This document shows positions 50,931-62,368 of a stretch of 64,000 nucleotides of DNA, piece by piece (position 1 is the stretch's first letter; each line of letters begins with the position of its first letter). Under the pieces are notes generated by a model. That model saw only the letters and a list, made by a program, of their open reading frames with translations. It did no database searches and was not told the origin of the DNA. The position numbers and the translations under genes are program-made. The stretch is taken from assembly GCA_013398295.1 (NCBI GenBank), contig VZSF01001350.1:383833-447832 (forward strand). Direction: 5' to 3'. Origin of the DNA: Chionis minor (taxonomy: Eukaryota > Chordata > Aves > Charadriiformes > Chionididae).

Positions 50931-51389
50931 AGGAACACAGAGATAACTCAAACAGCAGAAGAAGTTTAACTAGAATCTGTATTTTATTAGAGAGCTGAGC
51001 ATCCAAACAGGGAACACAAATTGCCAAGAAATGAGACCTTCTTGCTTCATAGAATTGCTTGGGTTGAAATAAATTAACTTGTTTGTTAGTTTGCCCAAGA
51101 AAGTTCCAGATATCAAATTACAGCTGTTCAAGAAGTTCCTATTTTACTGGAAAAGAGTTGTGACAGAAAATTAGGTTTTCCACCAAACTAAGTTTGAATG
51201 GTTGTGGCTCACATATCTTAAAGATGGCTCGGTTTACAGCTGCTGAAAGTAAATGCTGCTGACTTTTTGATACAGACTCTAAATTTTCAAGAAGAAAGCT
51301 AGAGGAAGGGTTAACAAGAAGAAATAACCTCAACTGGAATGTCATCTGTCCAACACACACAACTTTGTTATTGCAAGCAATCATGTCTC

Positions 51390-52404
51390 ACAAAGCCTTT
51401 TCATAAATTAATCAAGCCCCATTTTGAAACTTAGTTTTCTCCCCTTTGCTCTTTCCCTTCCAGAACTTCGTTGTCTGATTCTTAGAAATCCCCTTTTAAT
51501 TTCCAGCTTAAATTTATTCACAGTGATTAGATCCCTTTGTTCTGATGCCAAAATTGGCCTTTAGCTTAAATAGCTCCTCTCCATTCCTAGTGCTTATCTT
51601 CCTGGTGTATTTATAGAGAACAATCTTATCTTCTCTCAGCCTTCATTTTGCTAGGATAAACAAGCCAAGGTATTTCATTTGCTTTTGTAAAATGCATTCT
51701 CTATTTCCCCTCAGCATGCTATTAGATCATCTTTGCTCCCATTCCAATCTGAATTTATCTTGCCTGAACACAAATCTCCAGATTATACTTAATAATCCAG
51801 GTGAGGCCTCACCAGAATCATCTATACGGCATCAATTCTCCCTCTCTCTACTGTTAATAAAACTCATTGCCCGATTCACAGTAAGATATCACAGTTGCAA
51901 TATGTTGGCAGCTTACAATCATCCGATGGCCAGCTATACACCCAGTTCTTTCTCCTCCTCTGTTGTTTCCAACTAATAAGCTCAAAGTTCACAGGAGAAT
52001 TTCCTATTATTATGCGCAACCTTAAGCTTTGTGTTATTGATGTTTATCTCCTTTCTACTACTCCAGTCCTTAGAACTGTGAGTTCTTCCTGTAAGATATT
52101 CCATTTATCTTCCATATCGGTTTTATCTGCCAGCACCACAATGTCCTGACTTTAATAACACCCTCTTATGTTTTCTACTGAGATCATTAATAAAAATGTC
52201 AAGTAATATGGAGCTGAACAATAGGAACTTCACCAATAACCTGCCTCCAAGCCAGTAGTTCAACACTATCCTTTGTAGTCTCCCCATTGGCTCAGTCCTT
52301 ATCTTCTCTTCCTGTATAAATTGTCATCTTCTCCAGCTGATAATGCCCCAAATGCATGACACTGACTTCCCTTGAGTAGATTGTTTCATTATCATTGTAA
52401 GGAA
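51390..52404 (-). mobile_element. Old CR1-like LINE remnant
   Basis: CTTCCTGGTGTATTTATAGA, then TTTTGCTAGGATAAACAAGC, then CCAGGTGAGGCCTCACCAGA are typical, in this order, of diverged CR1-type LINEs read in antisense. It is strongly mutated, with approximate limits. The solo LTR at 52,405 was inserted at its right end. Confidence 0.6.
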
Positions 52405-53131
52405 TGTCCTGGTTTGAGGTAAAACAGGACCAATTTTGCTCAGTAGCTTAACTTTTTAGCGAGGCCTCTTCTAACTGCTGAAATTAACAGCATGTTATGC
52501 AGAAATTATTCTCTCTCAGAGCGATAAGACCCATGTTTATAGCTGATGCCAAGGCACGGTATGCAGAGAGGCTCTTGCTTATACTTATTGCTATAACACC
52601 CAAGGCCAGACAACTTTGTTATTTGCCCCTCTTGGAGGGTCAGAAGTGGAAAAGCATAGAGGGGTCACATTTGCGGGGAGGAGCGGACAGGACAGGTGAC
52701 TCAAAACTGACCAAACAGGGTATTCCATCCCATCTGCATCATGCTCAGTGTAAAAGCTGAGGGATCAAAGGGTCAGTTCTCTTCCTTCAGCGGCCAGTGG
52801 CCAAGGAGGACTCTATCTGTTCATCTGCCTTTGATCCTGATCCCTGCATTCCTAAATCCCGATACAGAATCCAGTTCCCGTCCATCGCTGAGTCCAGTCT
52901 GGGACTTCCCCAGTGCCTGCTGGTGACGTGATGGTCATTCGGGGAGCTTGATATGGTTTTGTATATATTTTTTTTTTTTGTATTATTAATATTTCATTAA
53001 AGGAGTTTAGTTCCTTCCAAAATTCATAAGTCTCTTTTTTTCCTCTCTCTCCCACCTCCCTTTGAAGCACGGCAGGAGAGAGAGCATCTGTTATTCCACC
53101 CAACTGGGCCAATCCATCCCAAACCACAACA
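52405..53131 (+). mobile_element. Solo LTR of an avian endogenous retrovirus
   Basis: The 727-bp element starts TGTCCTGGTTTG and ends CAAACCACAACA, with TG...CA ends and imperfect inverted terminal repeats. It is flanked by AGGAA (52,400-52,404) and AGGAT (53,132-53,136), a 5-bp target duplication with one change. A TATATAT stretch at about 52,962 and ATTAAA at 52,996-53,001 would fit an LTR promoter and polyadenylation signal. There is no internal viral sequence and no second LTR beside it, so it arose by recombination between LTRs. It lies in the intron between the exons at 53.6 and 48.7 kb. Confidence 0.82.
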
Positions 53132-53612
53132 AGGATCAGCACAGCCAGAACAATTTTTATGCTTTCCTACCTCTGGTGATGAAGAAAGCTTGAGCTTCTT
53201 GTGTCCCTTATATTGCACTAGTCTTCATAAGAAGGCAGTTAAAATAATCATCTGTGTAAAACTCTGCAGAAGAAGACATCTTTGTGTTTATTCCACCAGT
53301 GAATTCCTCCTGCTCCTTCTCCTTTTGACAAAATTTCAGTATTTTCACTGGGAAAAGGCCTCTCCTGTTAAGCTTTGAGGAACAGCATGGCCTCAACTTT
53401 TGAAACTCACAAACATCTGGACACCCCAGGTAGGCTCCATCTCCACATAACGAGCAAACACCTCTCCCACGCCACAAATGCAGGCACTGTCCCTCTCTCT
53501 GTGTTTTTTTCCAACTATAGTAGGTGGTCTATTAAAAAGAAGTTACTTTCTGCCTGCAAAGCACACCTCTCTGAGGTCACTATAACTAAACCAACACTAC
53601 TGACCCACTAAC

Positions 53613-53815
53613 CTGGCTAACCGCGCACTCTCTGTCGCCACCTCTATCAGCCGATAGCAGGGCATGGCAAGCTCCAGGAGCATGGAGAAGGAATCCAGGC
53701 TGAAGAACTGTTTTTCTTTGCCGGTCTTTTTTTCTTTGTATGCTCCTTCCTCTAATAGTGACAGAGCAATCTCTTGCACCAGCACAGGGTCTTCTATCAG
53801 TACCTCGGCAAATAA
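53613..53815 (-). CDS. CCDC162: CCDC162-like exon, 68 codons
   Basis: The acceptor, CCTTTCCTTGCAG, has a good pyrimidine tract, and the donor is GCCAG|GTTAGT. It starts in phase 0, ends in phase 2, and is fully open over 203 nt. It reads LFAEVLIEDPVLVQEI, then FFSLDSFSMLLELAMP, and ends ATESARLA. The leftover AG joins G of the next exon to give Arg. The sequence is helix-rich. Confidence 0.85.
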
Positions 53816-56553
53816 CTGCAAGGAAAGGGAGGAAAAAAACCCAGGAAACCCAGAAATCACTTACATATCAATGACAAAGGTCTTTAAATACTTTAGGGGA
53901 CCGTTCTCCTTTTTCTTTTTCTGGAGTAAATCACGACTGGAGTTGCTTCTGAGTTGCAACCTATGCAAGGTCAGAATTGTGCCCACCCTGACCTGACATA
54001 TCCTGACCCCTAAAAATACAGTGGCATTTTGCCACTTGCTTCAAAGGTAAAGACACTGAATCTATAAACCTGGATTTCCTTGACAAAGTTTATTTTATTT
54101 ATTTTTTATATCTAACACAAGATATTTGCCCTTGTTATTATAATCAAAATTCAGAAGGCTTCCAGTTGCAAATACCTCTCTAAAGCAGGGGCTCTGTAAC
54201 TTGGTTCACATTACTAGCTGAGGCCATTCCTCCTCTTAAGAGTGAGCAGATCCCAGCACACATGCTGCTGCACATATGATGCTCCCAAAACGGGGAGCTG
54301 GACCCTTTTTTCTACTGGGACAGTGGAAGCCTACAAAGGAGCAGATACCCCAGGAAAGGAAAGCAAGTCAGAAGACTTATGGAAGAAAGACAGAAGACTT
54401 AAGAAAGGAAAGCTTCAGCTTGGTAATGTGGAGAGCTGGAAAGAAGACAATGAAACCCTGCCGTTGTGCTGTGGATGTGGTGGCAGGAACACCAGAGCTC
54501 CTGGCTCTGTGTGCAGAAGAAGACACTCCTTGTCTCTAGCTGTCACACAACTGTGCCACCCTACTCATGTCAGACGGGATAGATGTGGCCACCGCTATAG
54601 CTGACTGGCCTCACACTTCTCTGCTTGTGACCAGTGAATCACAGATCATGAGGAAACCTGAACCCGGCCATGCAGTTATTAGTAATAAAAATCTAGATTT
54701 CAACACTTGACACTTGCTACACCTTCACAGCTACGCTGAAAAAACAAAAAAGTTTGAAAAGGCAACACCCCAAACTTAAGTGTCAGAAGTTGTGCAACTT
54801 TATTTTGTCCCTCTTCTCCAAAGCTTTACAATTTGCTTTTGTAATTCCCTGACTCCGGATGGGTGGGACAGGACAATCCATCTTCATGTGCTTCTTCACA
54901 GAGCTGCTACAAGGAGAATAGCATCTTCCCTATTTCCAAAGAGGACAAGAAAAGAGTTAATAAGCTTAGACTGTAGCATGGCACATCTGTGCTAGACTTT
55001 AAGGAGAACTTCCTAACGGTGAAGCTGGTGAAGCACTACAACAGACTGCTTGAAAAAGTCTGTTACATGATACATTAAACAACAGGACAGCTATTTTCTT
55101 ATGGGAATGACATAAGTATAGCTGACCCTGGCTTGGATTGAGCAAGAAAGATCTCACGGTTTCCCAGGGATCATTTAATTTTGTAAACCCAGAATTCACT
55201 TTTCTTTTTATATGGCCTCTCTGATATTTCTACACAGGAAAAGCACCTGGTCCCAGGCTGGCAGCATCTGTACCTCTCCCCTGGGTAATTTGTCTATTAT
55301 GAAGTTGAAAGATGCTTAGGAAGTCAGATGGGGAACAAAAATTGGATCTTGTAAAAACATCCTTAGTGAAGGGTTGGAAAAAGATGAAAAATTAGGTCCT
55401 GGGTCATAAAAAGAGCAGTCCAGGAAGGACAGAAATGTTGACTTTAGCACACCAAGTCATAAAGGAAAACAATATGTGGTCATGTAAAGACTGCATCATC
55501 ATGCCTAAGGAAACCAAATTAAATCTGCTCCAGCAAAGGTAAATTTCCTAAAATTTAAATGCTGGCCTTTTACAGCCTTAGTGTCTTCTAAACATTGCCT
55601 GCTTACACGTGTTTGTCTCATCTGCAGCTTCTGTTGGAGGAAAAGGAATGGGCAAGAAGTAAACACAAGAAATCCTCTCCCTTTCCCTTGGCAACAGCAG
55701 TTTGGTAACTTTAAGATCCATCACAGACCTGCCGCTGACTTCTGGGATTTACTAAACTAAACTAAAAAAGCAAGAATCGTTTGTGACCTGCTGTGGACAA
55801 GAGTAGTGGGACACTGTCAGCAGATTTTATTGGCAGCAGAGAGATGCTGGATAAGTAATTCTCAGGTTTTGCTCCAGGCCAGGGAGGGGAGTATCCTAGG
55901 TGGCTGTGCCCTTCTGACTTTAGTTTGCCTCTATACTTTCTTACCCATCACTGTCTTCGCAATCTCTTCATCTAACCAGTTCTGTCTCCACGCCTCAAAC
56001 TTTTCATTTTCATCCCTGCTCCCTTGGTTAGCAAGTCCTGCTATCACTGGTTTTGGGCAGCTTGAGCCAATCTCTTTACCAAACCATTCTCAGCCCTCCA
56101 CCCCATCTGAGGTGCCTCCTTGGCGCAGGCCAATATGCAGTGCACTTTTTTCCCCATATATTTTCCTTCCAAAAGGAAGGAACCCTCTCAGTCCTAGCCT
56201 CTGTCTACCAGCTTTTCATCTACCTCAATCTCCATTCGCACTTACTGGCTGCCATGCCACTTACCAAACTTTTCTCTTGTGCTCCTGCCCAGCTCCTGCT
56301 CCACTGACAGAGCTGCCGTGTCTCCCCTGTGATCTGCTCGGCCAACTTCCTCCACTACCTTCCAGTGAAGGCACCATGGGTGACAGTGCAGGCTAACAGC
56401 TCCTTGTACTCAATTTCAATGCTCAGACCCAAATCAGACATGGATTACTTAGACCAGAGATATTATTGCAGAGAAAGTGGGAAGTCCTGATTTGCCTCAG
56501 GTGATAGATATGCCAGGGCACACAGAAGCTTCAGGTAATGTCTTCCTACTGAA
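53816..56553. other. Intron, nothing recognised
   Basis: About 2.7 kb without exon or repeat. It contains the longest open frame of the window (plus strand, 55,806-56,396, 196 codons), rich in Ser, Pro and Leu with no recognisable domain; I judge it non-coding. Confidence 0.45.
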
Positions 56554-56690
56554 CATAGAATCATAGAATTGTTTAGGTTGGAAAAGACCTTTAAGATCAC
56601 CGAGTCCGACCATTAACTTCGCACTGCTAAGTCCGCCACTAAACCATGTCCCTAAGCACCACATCTACACGTTTTTTAAATGCCTGCAAT
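56554..56690 (-). mobile_element. CR1 LINE, short 3' fragment
   Basis: CATAGAATCATAGAATTG, then TTTAGGTTGGAAAAGACCTT and the following CCAC-rich stretch, match the reversed CR1 3' end. About 137 bp remain. It lies roughly 200 bp from the stop-containing exon at 56.9 kb. Confidence 0.9.
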
Positions 56691-56898
56691 AACATAGTTT
56701 TGCTTAGTTTATGCTGGCCAAACTTGGCAGGAATGAAAGCGTAGCATATCGCTACCTAATGAGTCTTCCCAAAATTGAAATGTGTGCTCTAAAGCACAGC
56801 TGTATCACAACCTTGTAGAGATAACAGATAAAATAACTTCTTTTCCATTTCTTGCTCTCAGCAACAACTAAGCTAACGAATTTAAAAAAAAAATCAAC

Positions 56899-56965
56899 CT
56901 GATAGAGGTATCCAGCATCAATAATTTCATTCACAATAATTAGCATTTATCAAAATTATATCCAA
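56899..56965 (-). pseudogene. CCDC162: CCDC162-like short exon with three in-frame stops
   Basis: Phase requires a short exon between those at 57.4 and 53.8 kb that starts in phase 2 and ends in phase 0. This 67-nt piece fits exactly, with acceptor GAATTTAG and donor ATCAG|GTTGAT. It ends IIVNEIIDAGYLYQ, which looks coding. Its first part has TAA (56,956-56,958), TGA (56,950-56,952) and TAA (56,947-56,949) in the same frame. Three stops within four codons suggest decay; the alternative is that the true acceptor lies elsewhere. Confidence 0.5.
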
Positions 56966-57380
56966 CTAAATTCAGAGTCCTTCACCAGGAAATGGTGGAC
57001 ATTACAGTAATAACCGGCTCCACCTATAACAATATTTGCTTTAATGTCCAGTCTTCTTTTTTTTTTTTTTCCTGATTGTACACACACACAAACACAAAAC
57101 CTGGAGACTTACTGTGATTTCATGTCAGTTTAAGTGCGTGTATTTTCCTTCTCATTAAGCTGATTGTTCCTACTTTATACTGGCACGAGATTAAGACTTC
57201 TACCTTTCTGTGTTCATTTACACAAAAAAATCTTGTGTTAAAGGTGGACAGAATGGATCTTCATCAATATAAGCAAATAAGTCAATTAAGAATCACATAG
57301 CTAGAACTTTATCAAGTAAGTGTAAATGAACTAGCAAGATCACACTCTTGGGCATTTTGCTTTAAAGAGTCATTACTAAC

Positions 57381-57626
57381 TTAAGAATGGAACTTATATC
57401 TTTTCGAATCTGAGAGCTGTAAAAAGTTTGTGGTTTTTCCATAGTTAGCCACTCATCAAGTAGTAGCTGAAGTATTTGTTTTTCCAGAATACTTGCTTTA
57501 CTGGCTGTTTTTGGTCTGCAGATGCTGTAGAATTCCTGGTAGACGTATTCAAGAGCTTTGGGGATCAAGCAGACCACACCAAGAGAAGGGTGAAACTCCA
57601 GCAAATAAATGTTCTTCAAAGTAGGA
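57381..57626 (-). CDS. CCDC162: CCDC162-like exon, 82 codons
   Basis: This is one of the longest exons found (246 nt), with acceptor TTTTTAAG and donor CTTAA|GTTAGT; it starts and ends in phase 2. It reads PTLKNIYLLEFHPSLG, then LEYVYQEFYSICRPK, then ILEKQILQLLLDEW, and ends QIRKDISSIL. There is no stop. It is clearly coding in character and joins correctly to the exon upstream. Confidence 0.85.
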
Positions 57627-58558
57627 CTTAAAAACAACAAAAAAAAAGAAAGAACAAATAACTCTCAAATAAGGCGTTTATAAACTGTCTATATAAGGAA
57701 AACTTGCAATTGCTAAATTTGCAAGAATAAATTGCAATGGCTTTAGTGCACATCAGAAATCAGTCATCAAATCTGAAAATAGATCTGAAGCTTTAATAAA
57801 TGTAATTATGTTGGAACATATCTAAGTAGTCTCATTTGTTAATGAAAACAGAAAGCGTGCAAAATTATCTTTCGTTAGCTGACATGTTGTATTTACCAAT
57901 TTTCACGTCTATTATGCCTGCCCATTAAAACGGTCTGTGTTTGAAAATAAGCCCTCAGATAACCAACACAAAGCCAACGTGTGTTGGGGGAGGGATGAAA
58001 ACTCTTCACGTGCTGCACAGCTGCAGGATGGGGAACACATGGCAGGTCTGTATTGCAGGTAATATGTGGATTCCACGTGTGAAAACGGGGCGCAGGCACA
58101 CACAACCTGACGGTTGTGCTGGCAAGAGTAACGGGCCGTGGCCAAAGGGCAGTGAAAGTTGTGACGCCGGGTCAGGATACTGATGCAGCGAGTCTAAAGC
58201 AAGGCTAACTTCAGCATCCATTTTCATCATTACTGTTGAATCATAATCTGTACCCACGGGAATATTAATGTCCCAGCGCACTGCAAGATGCAATTATCAA
58301 ATCCATTGTCATGAAAGGGCAGTGTAAAGGCAGTGAGGGAGGAATCACTTTTCTTTTTTGAATGTTTTTCTGGCTGTCTAGATAGCATGAGACTGAGTAA
58401 CATGAGACACCCATCTATAGCTTGATTCACCTTAAGACTGTCATTTTTTCAAATAGCCTTATTTTCAGGTGCTGTATCCCAAATTTTTACAATCAATCAC
58501 AGAAACTAGAACAGAAAGAGGTACTCTCCAGAAAAATAAAAATGGTATAATTACTCAC

Positions 58559-58680
58559 CAGCTAGTGTTAAGAGAGATAAGCTGCTTAGTAATTACATTA
58601 TAAGGAAGTCCAAATTCACTGATGCCACCTCTCTGACCTTCCCGCCAAATCTTGTGGATGTATTCCCTCTGGGCATCTAC
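58559..58680 (-). CDS. CCDC162: CCDC162-like exon
   Basis: The acceptor is GACTTTCAG and the donor AGCTG|GTGAGT. It starts in phase 0 and ends in phase 2 over 122 nt with no stop. It reads VDAQREYIHKIWREG, then GGISEFGLPYN, then QLISLNTS. The two leftover bases TG combine with the T of the next exon to give Cys, so the junction is clean. Confidence 0.85.
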
Positions 58681-59615
58681 CTGAAAGTCAGCAATAAACA
58701 CAAGTGACATTAGTCAAAAAAGTTCACACATGGCTAGAAATCAAGGCAAACCCAACTATTCTTCATTGAAACATAAGCTGAAAAATATTATGTTTTTATA
58801 TATATAAATTTTCAAGTCAGTTACATATGTATCCACTCTAGATGAATTATTCCTGCTAAAATGATTTTGAATCTTTCGTTTTCCTTCAGAACAAATTTTA
58901 ACTCCGATGATGCTGACAAGGTTCCATTTTTATTGCTAGCAATATGGCAGCGTTAGTTACAACAGCAGCACAACAGTAGCCTCTTGTACCAAACACCAAA
59001 CTAAAAGTCAAGTTACAAAGATTAGCTAATTAAACTTCCCAACCTGCAGCCTCTGAAATAAGGAAGTATAAAGGAAATATATTGTGGCAGGCTACAGAGG
59101 AAAGCTGAGGCAGATTTTTAAACCAGATGAAAAATGTGAGGATTTCAAATGTGCTTTCATTATTACCCGAGGAATTCACAGCTATACGAAATAAACTGCT
59201 TTTCAAAGTGCACTTTAATCTACAAGGTTTGTTTATATTCTTTTTAAAGTCTCTTTTCTCTTACTATAAACAGACCTAATTCCCTATCCAGAGCATTACA
59301 GAACATATAGATTATAATTTTATTTATCTTCCATGCCTCTCAACTACTATTTCTAATGGTCTCAAACGGTAGCAGATGTGACTTTAACAGAAGCTCTGCA
59401 ATCTTTCTAACATTTTCTTTCTGATATTGATGAAGTGATAGCTTTCTACACTTGAGCTGCAGGCTTTCAATTTACAAAGCATCCATAGACTTCATTGTTA
59501 AATTAGTATTAATCCATCTTAACACTGTAAACCTGTGTCGGCTATAATCAAAGCTTCCCATTCTGGATATCACCTCCTACTTCCCCAAGACGGATACACA
59601 GTAAATTCAACCTAC

Positions 59616-59816
59616 TTGTTGGTTTATTATGTCCCTCAGCAGTTGGAGGTGAAGCTGTAAACAGATGCATTCATCTTTGTAGGTATTAACAAAATATTCA
59701 AGCTTGAGATCAAATCGTGGACATTTATGCATGATGTCAATTATCGCTTGGGCCAAAGCAAATCTTTCTTCTGGGTCCAAAGCATGTTGGTAAGCTTCAA
59801 AGTAAACATCTAGAAG
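59616..59816 (-). CDS. CCDC162: CCDC162-like exon, 67 codons
   Basis: The acceptor is TCTCTTCAG and the donor CAA|GTAGG; both ends are phase 0 and the 201 nt are fully open. It begins LLDVYFEAYQHAL, contains DPEERFALAQAI, and ends LQLLRDIINQQ. The composition is strongly helical and protein-like. It joins in frame to the next exon, which begins VDAQREYIHK. Confidence 0.85.
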
Positions 59817-60122
59817 CTGAAGAGATATTCAGAAGCACATTTAGAAATGTTTATTCACCCAAATATTCATCCTTTGTTGGGGAGAGATTTCTGAACATGA
59901 AATTTGCCGCCTATGTTAAACAGGCAGTGGCCGAGAATGGCATCTTGTTTCTGTCACAGCATACTATGCAATGCTTCATCAGAAAGCTCTAGAACAGAAG
60001 AAACCGTATAAGAAATGTCTTCCAAATCTTGCATGCTTAACATGGTTTTTTTAGCACTGGAGCATTGAGATTTTAATTCTGTACATTTTTCCCTTCAAAA
60101 AGGAAGAAGACAATGTACTTAC

Positions 60123-60233
60123 TACTTTAAAAACACCTGCTTCTTTCCACACTAATCCATTCTCTGTTTCATTTTCAGCACACAAACACTGGTTTTGTAT
60201 CTTGGAAAAACTCCATTTCCCCCAATCTGAAAC
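60123..60233 (-). CDS. CCDC162: CCDC162-like possible cassette exon
   Basis: This open stretch of 37 codons (starts VSDWGKWSFSKIQ, ends EAGVFKV) is bounded by TATGCAG and a strong donor, GTA|GTAAGT. Both ends are phase 0, so it can be included or skipped without altering the frame. The acceptor has a poor pyrimidine tract. Because the neighbouring exons join equally well without it, it may be an optional exon or a chance open frame beside a good donor. Confidence 0.45.
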
Positions 60234-61827
60234 CTGCATACTCATCCAAGATTCTCTGTTATCTCACTTGGAAATGACTGTCACGGTTACCTTACATTTT
60301 TTGGAGAAACTCCAAATTAATTGAAGATGTAATTAAAGATGTACAAAGGTGCATGCCCTCTTCAGACACCTCTACCAAGAACAGCTGTAAAGTTTTATTC
60401 AAATAAAAATTTTAATTACACATGCCTAGAGCTTAGGACAGAAAAAGAAACATGCCATGCATGACAGGATGTGAAGTCTCGAGATGACATTGTGGTACTT
60501 TTTGGTCAGAAGGCAACTAGGGGATTGAAAATATCCAGTGCTCTTGCTTCTGGACAAATCAGTCGTGTCAATATGAAATGATCTAGATCTGGCTATTTTG
60601 CATTGACATGGAAGTAGAAAAGCATCCACGTTACTTTCCATACCAAGACCAGAAGACTAAGAGGAAGATGCAGAAGGGCTTAGAAGGTAACTCAGTAGAT
60701 GAGAATTCAGATTTCAATGGAAACAGTCAAGTTCCTCAATTTAGACCTGTCTGACCTGAAGTGTTCTGAAGGAAGCTAAGACAGTGCTTGGGCAAGAGGC
60801 CATAAGCAAGTTTTATATTGGCTAAGCTAAGCTGTCTCAGCTGCTGGACAAAAGGCTATTGTTTCCTCAATCAGAAAGAACTCTGTCCCAGCTGGAAACA
60901 AAGCTAGCGAGACCCACTTCCTTTTCATTTCAGCTAAAAGCAAAAGACCTCCAGCAACAGCACATCTGTACGTTTAATCCTGCCTTGAGAGCTGGGTTGT
61001 GAGGGCAGGTCAAGAATCCACACTCTTTGATGGTTTTGAAAAAGAATTAGTGCATTGTAGCTGAACAGGTTTCATTCTTCCCTACTGGGAGTTTTTCTTC
61101 CAAAAAGAAAGCAAGTTGCCTTATATAGGAGGCCTGTGATAAAAGTAAAAGGTAGAGTCACAGAGGTAGCATGATAATACAGCAATGGAAAGCAAAGTCC
61201 ATTGGGATAAGAACAGAAACTTAGTGAACTAGGCAATTTTATATAGCTCTGTAACGCAAAGCCCCTCTATGAAAATGGGAGAGTGGCCTCAGGAGGTTTC
61301 CTAAACTACATACAACTATTTTAGTTTAAAAGGTTTTCTATTTAAAGTCTCTTCAGAGGTACACAGGAGATGCCGTAACACCTTCTAGCATTCCTATTTT
61401 GAGAGTTGTCCTGTGCTACGCCAGGGCTGAGAACAAAACATTTCAAGTATGTGAAGATGACCTCAATTAGTGCCATTTCTCCCTGCTTCTGAAGTGGACT
61501 ATCTGCTCCTTTCCACTTTCTGACGCTCACAGCATTGTCCTGGGAAACGGTGAGTCCCATAGGCAGAAATATGCTTCCAAGCTCCTCTGGGTTCCTTCCT
61601 CTGAACTTGTCTACTCTTTGTTGTTCAAGACTGAAGTCTTTGGGCAGAAACCCTGTATGCTTTCATGTGCCATGGCAAAATACAGACATATGACTATATT
61701 CAGAGAGAGGAAGGGGAAAGCCCGCAGGATAGACAGCCGCCCTTATGAATGGAAAAGCTATGAATCACAGTGTTTGTTTGCAGGTTTTTTTAACTCCATA
61801 CTAAATCATGGCACTTTTTCCTCAAAT
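60234..61827. other. Intron, nothing recognised
   Basis: No exon fits between those at 63.2 and 60.2 or 59.8 kb. Minus-strand frames at 60.4-60.6 and 61.3-61.6 kb lack good splice sites. Confidence 0.45.
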
Positions 61828-62368
61828 AGAACCATAGAATCACAGAATGGTTTAGGTTGGAAGGGACCTTAAAGATCATCTAGTTCCAGCCCCCTGCCAT
61901 GGACAGGGACACCTCCCACTAGACCAGATTGCTCAAAGCCCCATCCAACCTGGCCTTGAACACTTCCAGGGATGGGACATCCACAACTTCCCCGCTCAGC
62001 CTGTTCCAGTGTCTCACCACCCCCACAGTAAAGAATTTCTCCCTAATGTCTAATCCAAATCTACCCTCTTTCAGTTTAAACCATTACCCCTCATTCTATT
62101 GCTACTCCCTGATAAAGAGTCCCTCCCCATCTTTCTTGTAGGCCCCCTTTAGGTACTGGAAGGGGCTATAAGGTCTCCCTGGAGCCTTCTCTTCTCCAGG
62201 CTGAACAACCCCAGCTCTCTCAGCCTGTCCTCATAGCAGAGGTGCTCCAGCCCTCTGATCGTCTTCATGGCCCTCCTCTGGACTTGCTCCAACAGGTTCA
62301 TGTCCTCCTTATGTTGGGGGCCCCAGAGCTGGATGCAATACTCCAGGTGGGGTCTCACAAGAGTGCAG
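61828..62368 (-). mobile_element. CR1 LINE, 3' fragment
   Basis: The element starts with CATAGAATCACAGAATGG and GGTTGGAAGGGACCTT and runs to a CTCCAGGTGGGGTCTCAC motif. The reverse-strand translation includes the CR1 motif [15 protein letters not shown] followed by [16 protein letters not shown]. It is a 5'-truncated, mutated copy. Confidence 0.93.

Larger units (their letters stand above)
48774..51389. other. Intron, small repeats only
   Basis: Left part of the intron between the exons at 53.6 and 48.7 kb, which join directly in frame. It holds the 32-bp tandem duplication and a microsatellite. The 81-codon minus frame at 51.1-51.4 kb has no matching phase role. Confidence 0.5.

Noticed and set aside
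51139..51384. 81-codon minus-strand frame after a GTTGGACAG acceptor
   Set aside because: The exons on both sides (53.6 and 48.7 kb) already join directly in frame, and no donor in a usable phase follows.
55806..56396. 196-codon plus-strand open frame, the longest in the window
   Set aside because: Rich in Ser, Pro and Leu in a pyrimidine-rich stretch, with no domain, no splice sites and no promoter or polyadenylation context. Such a length can arise by chance in biased DNA.
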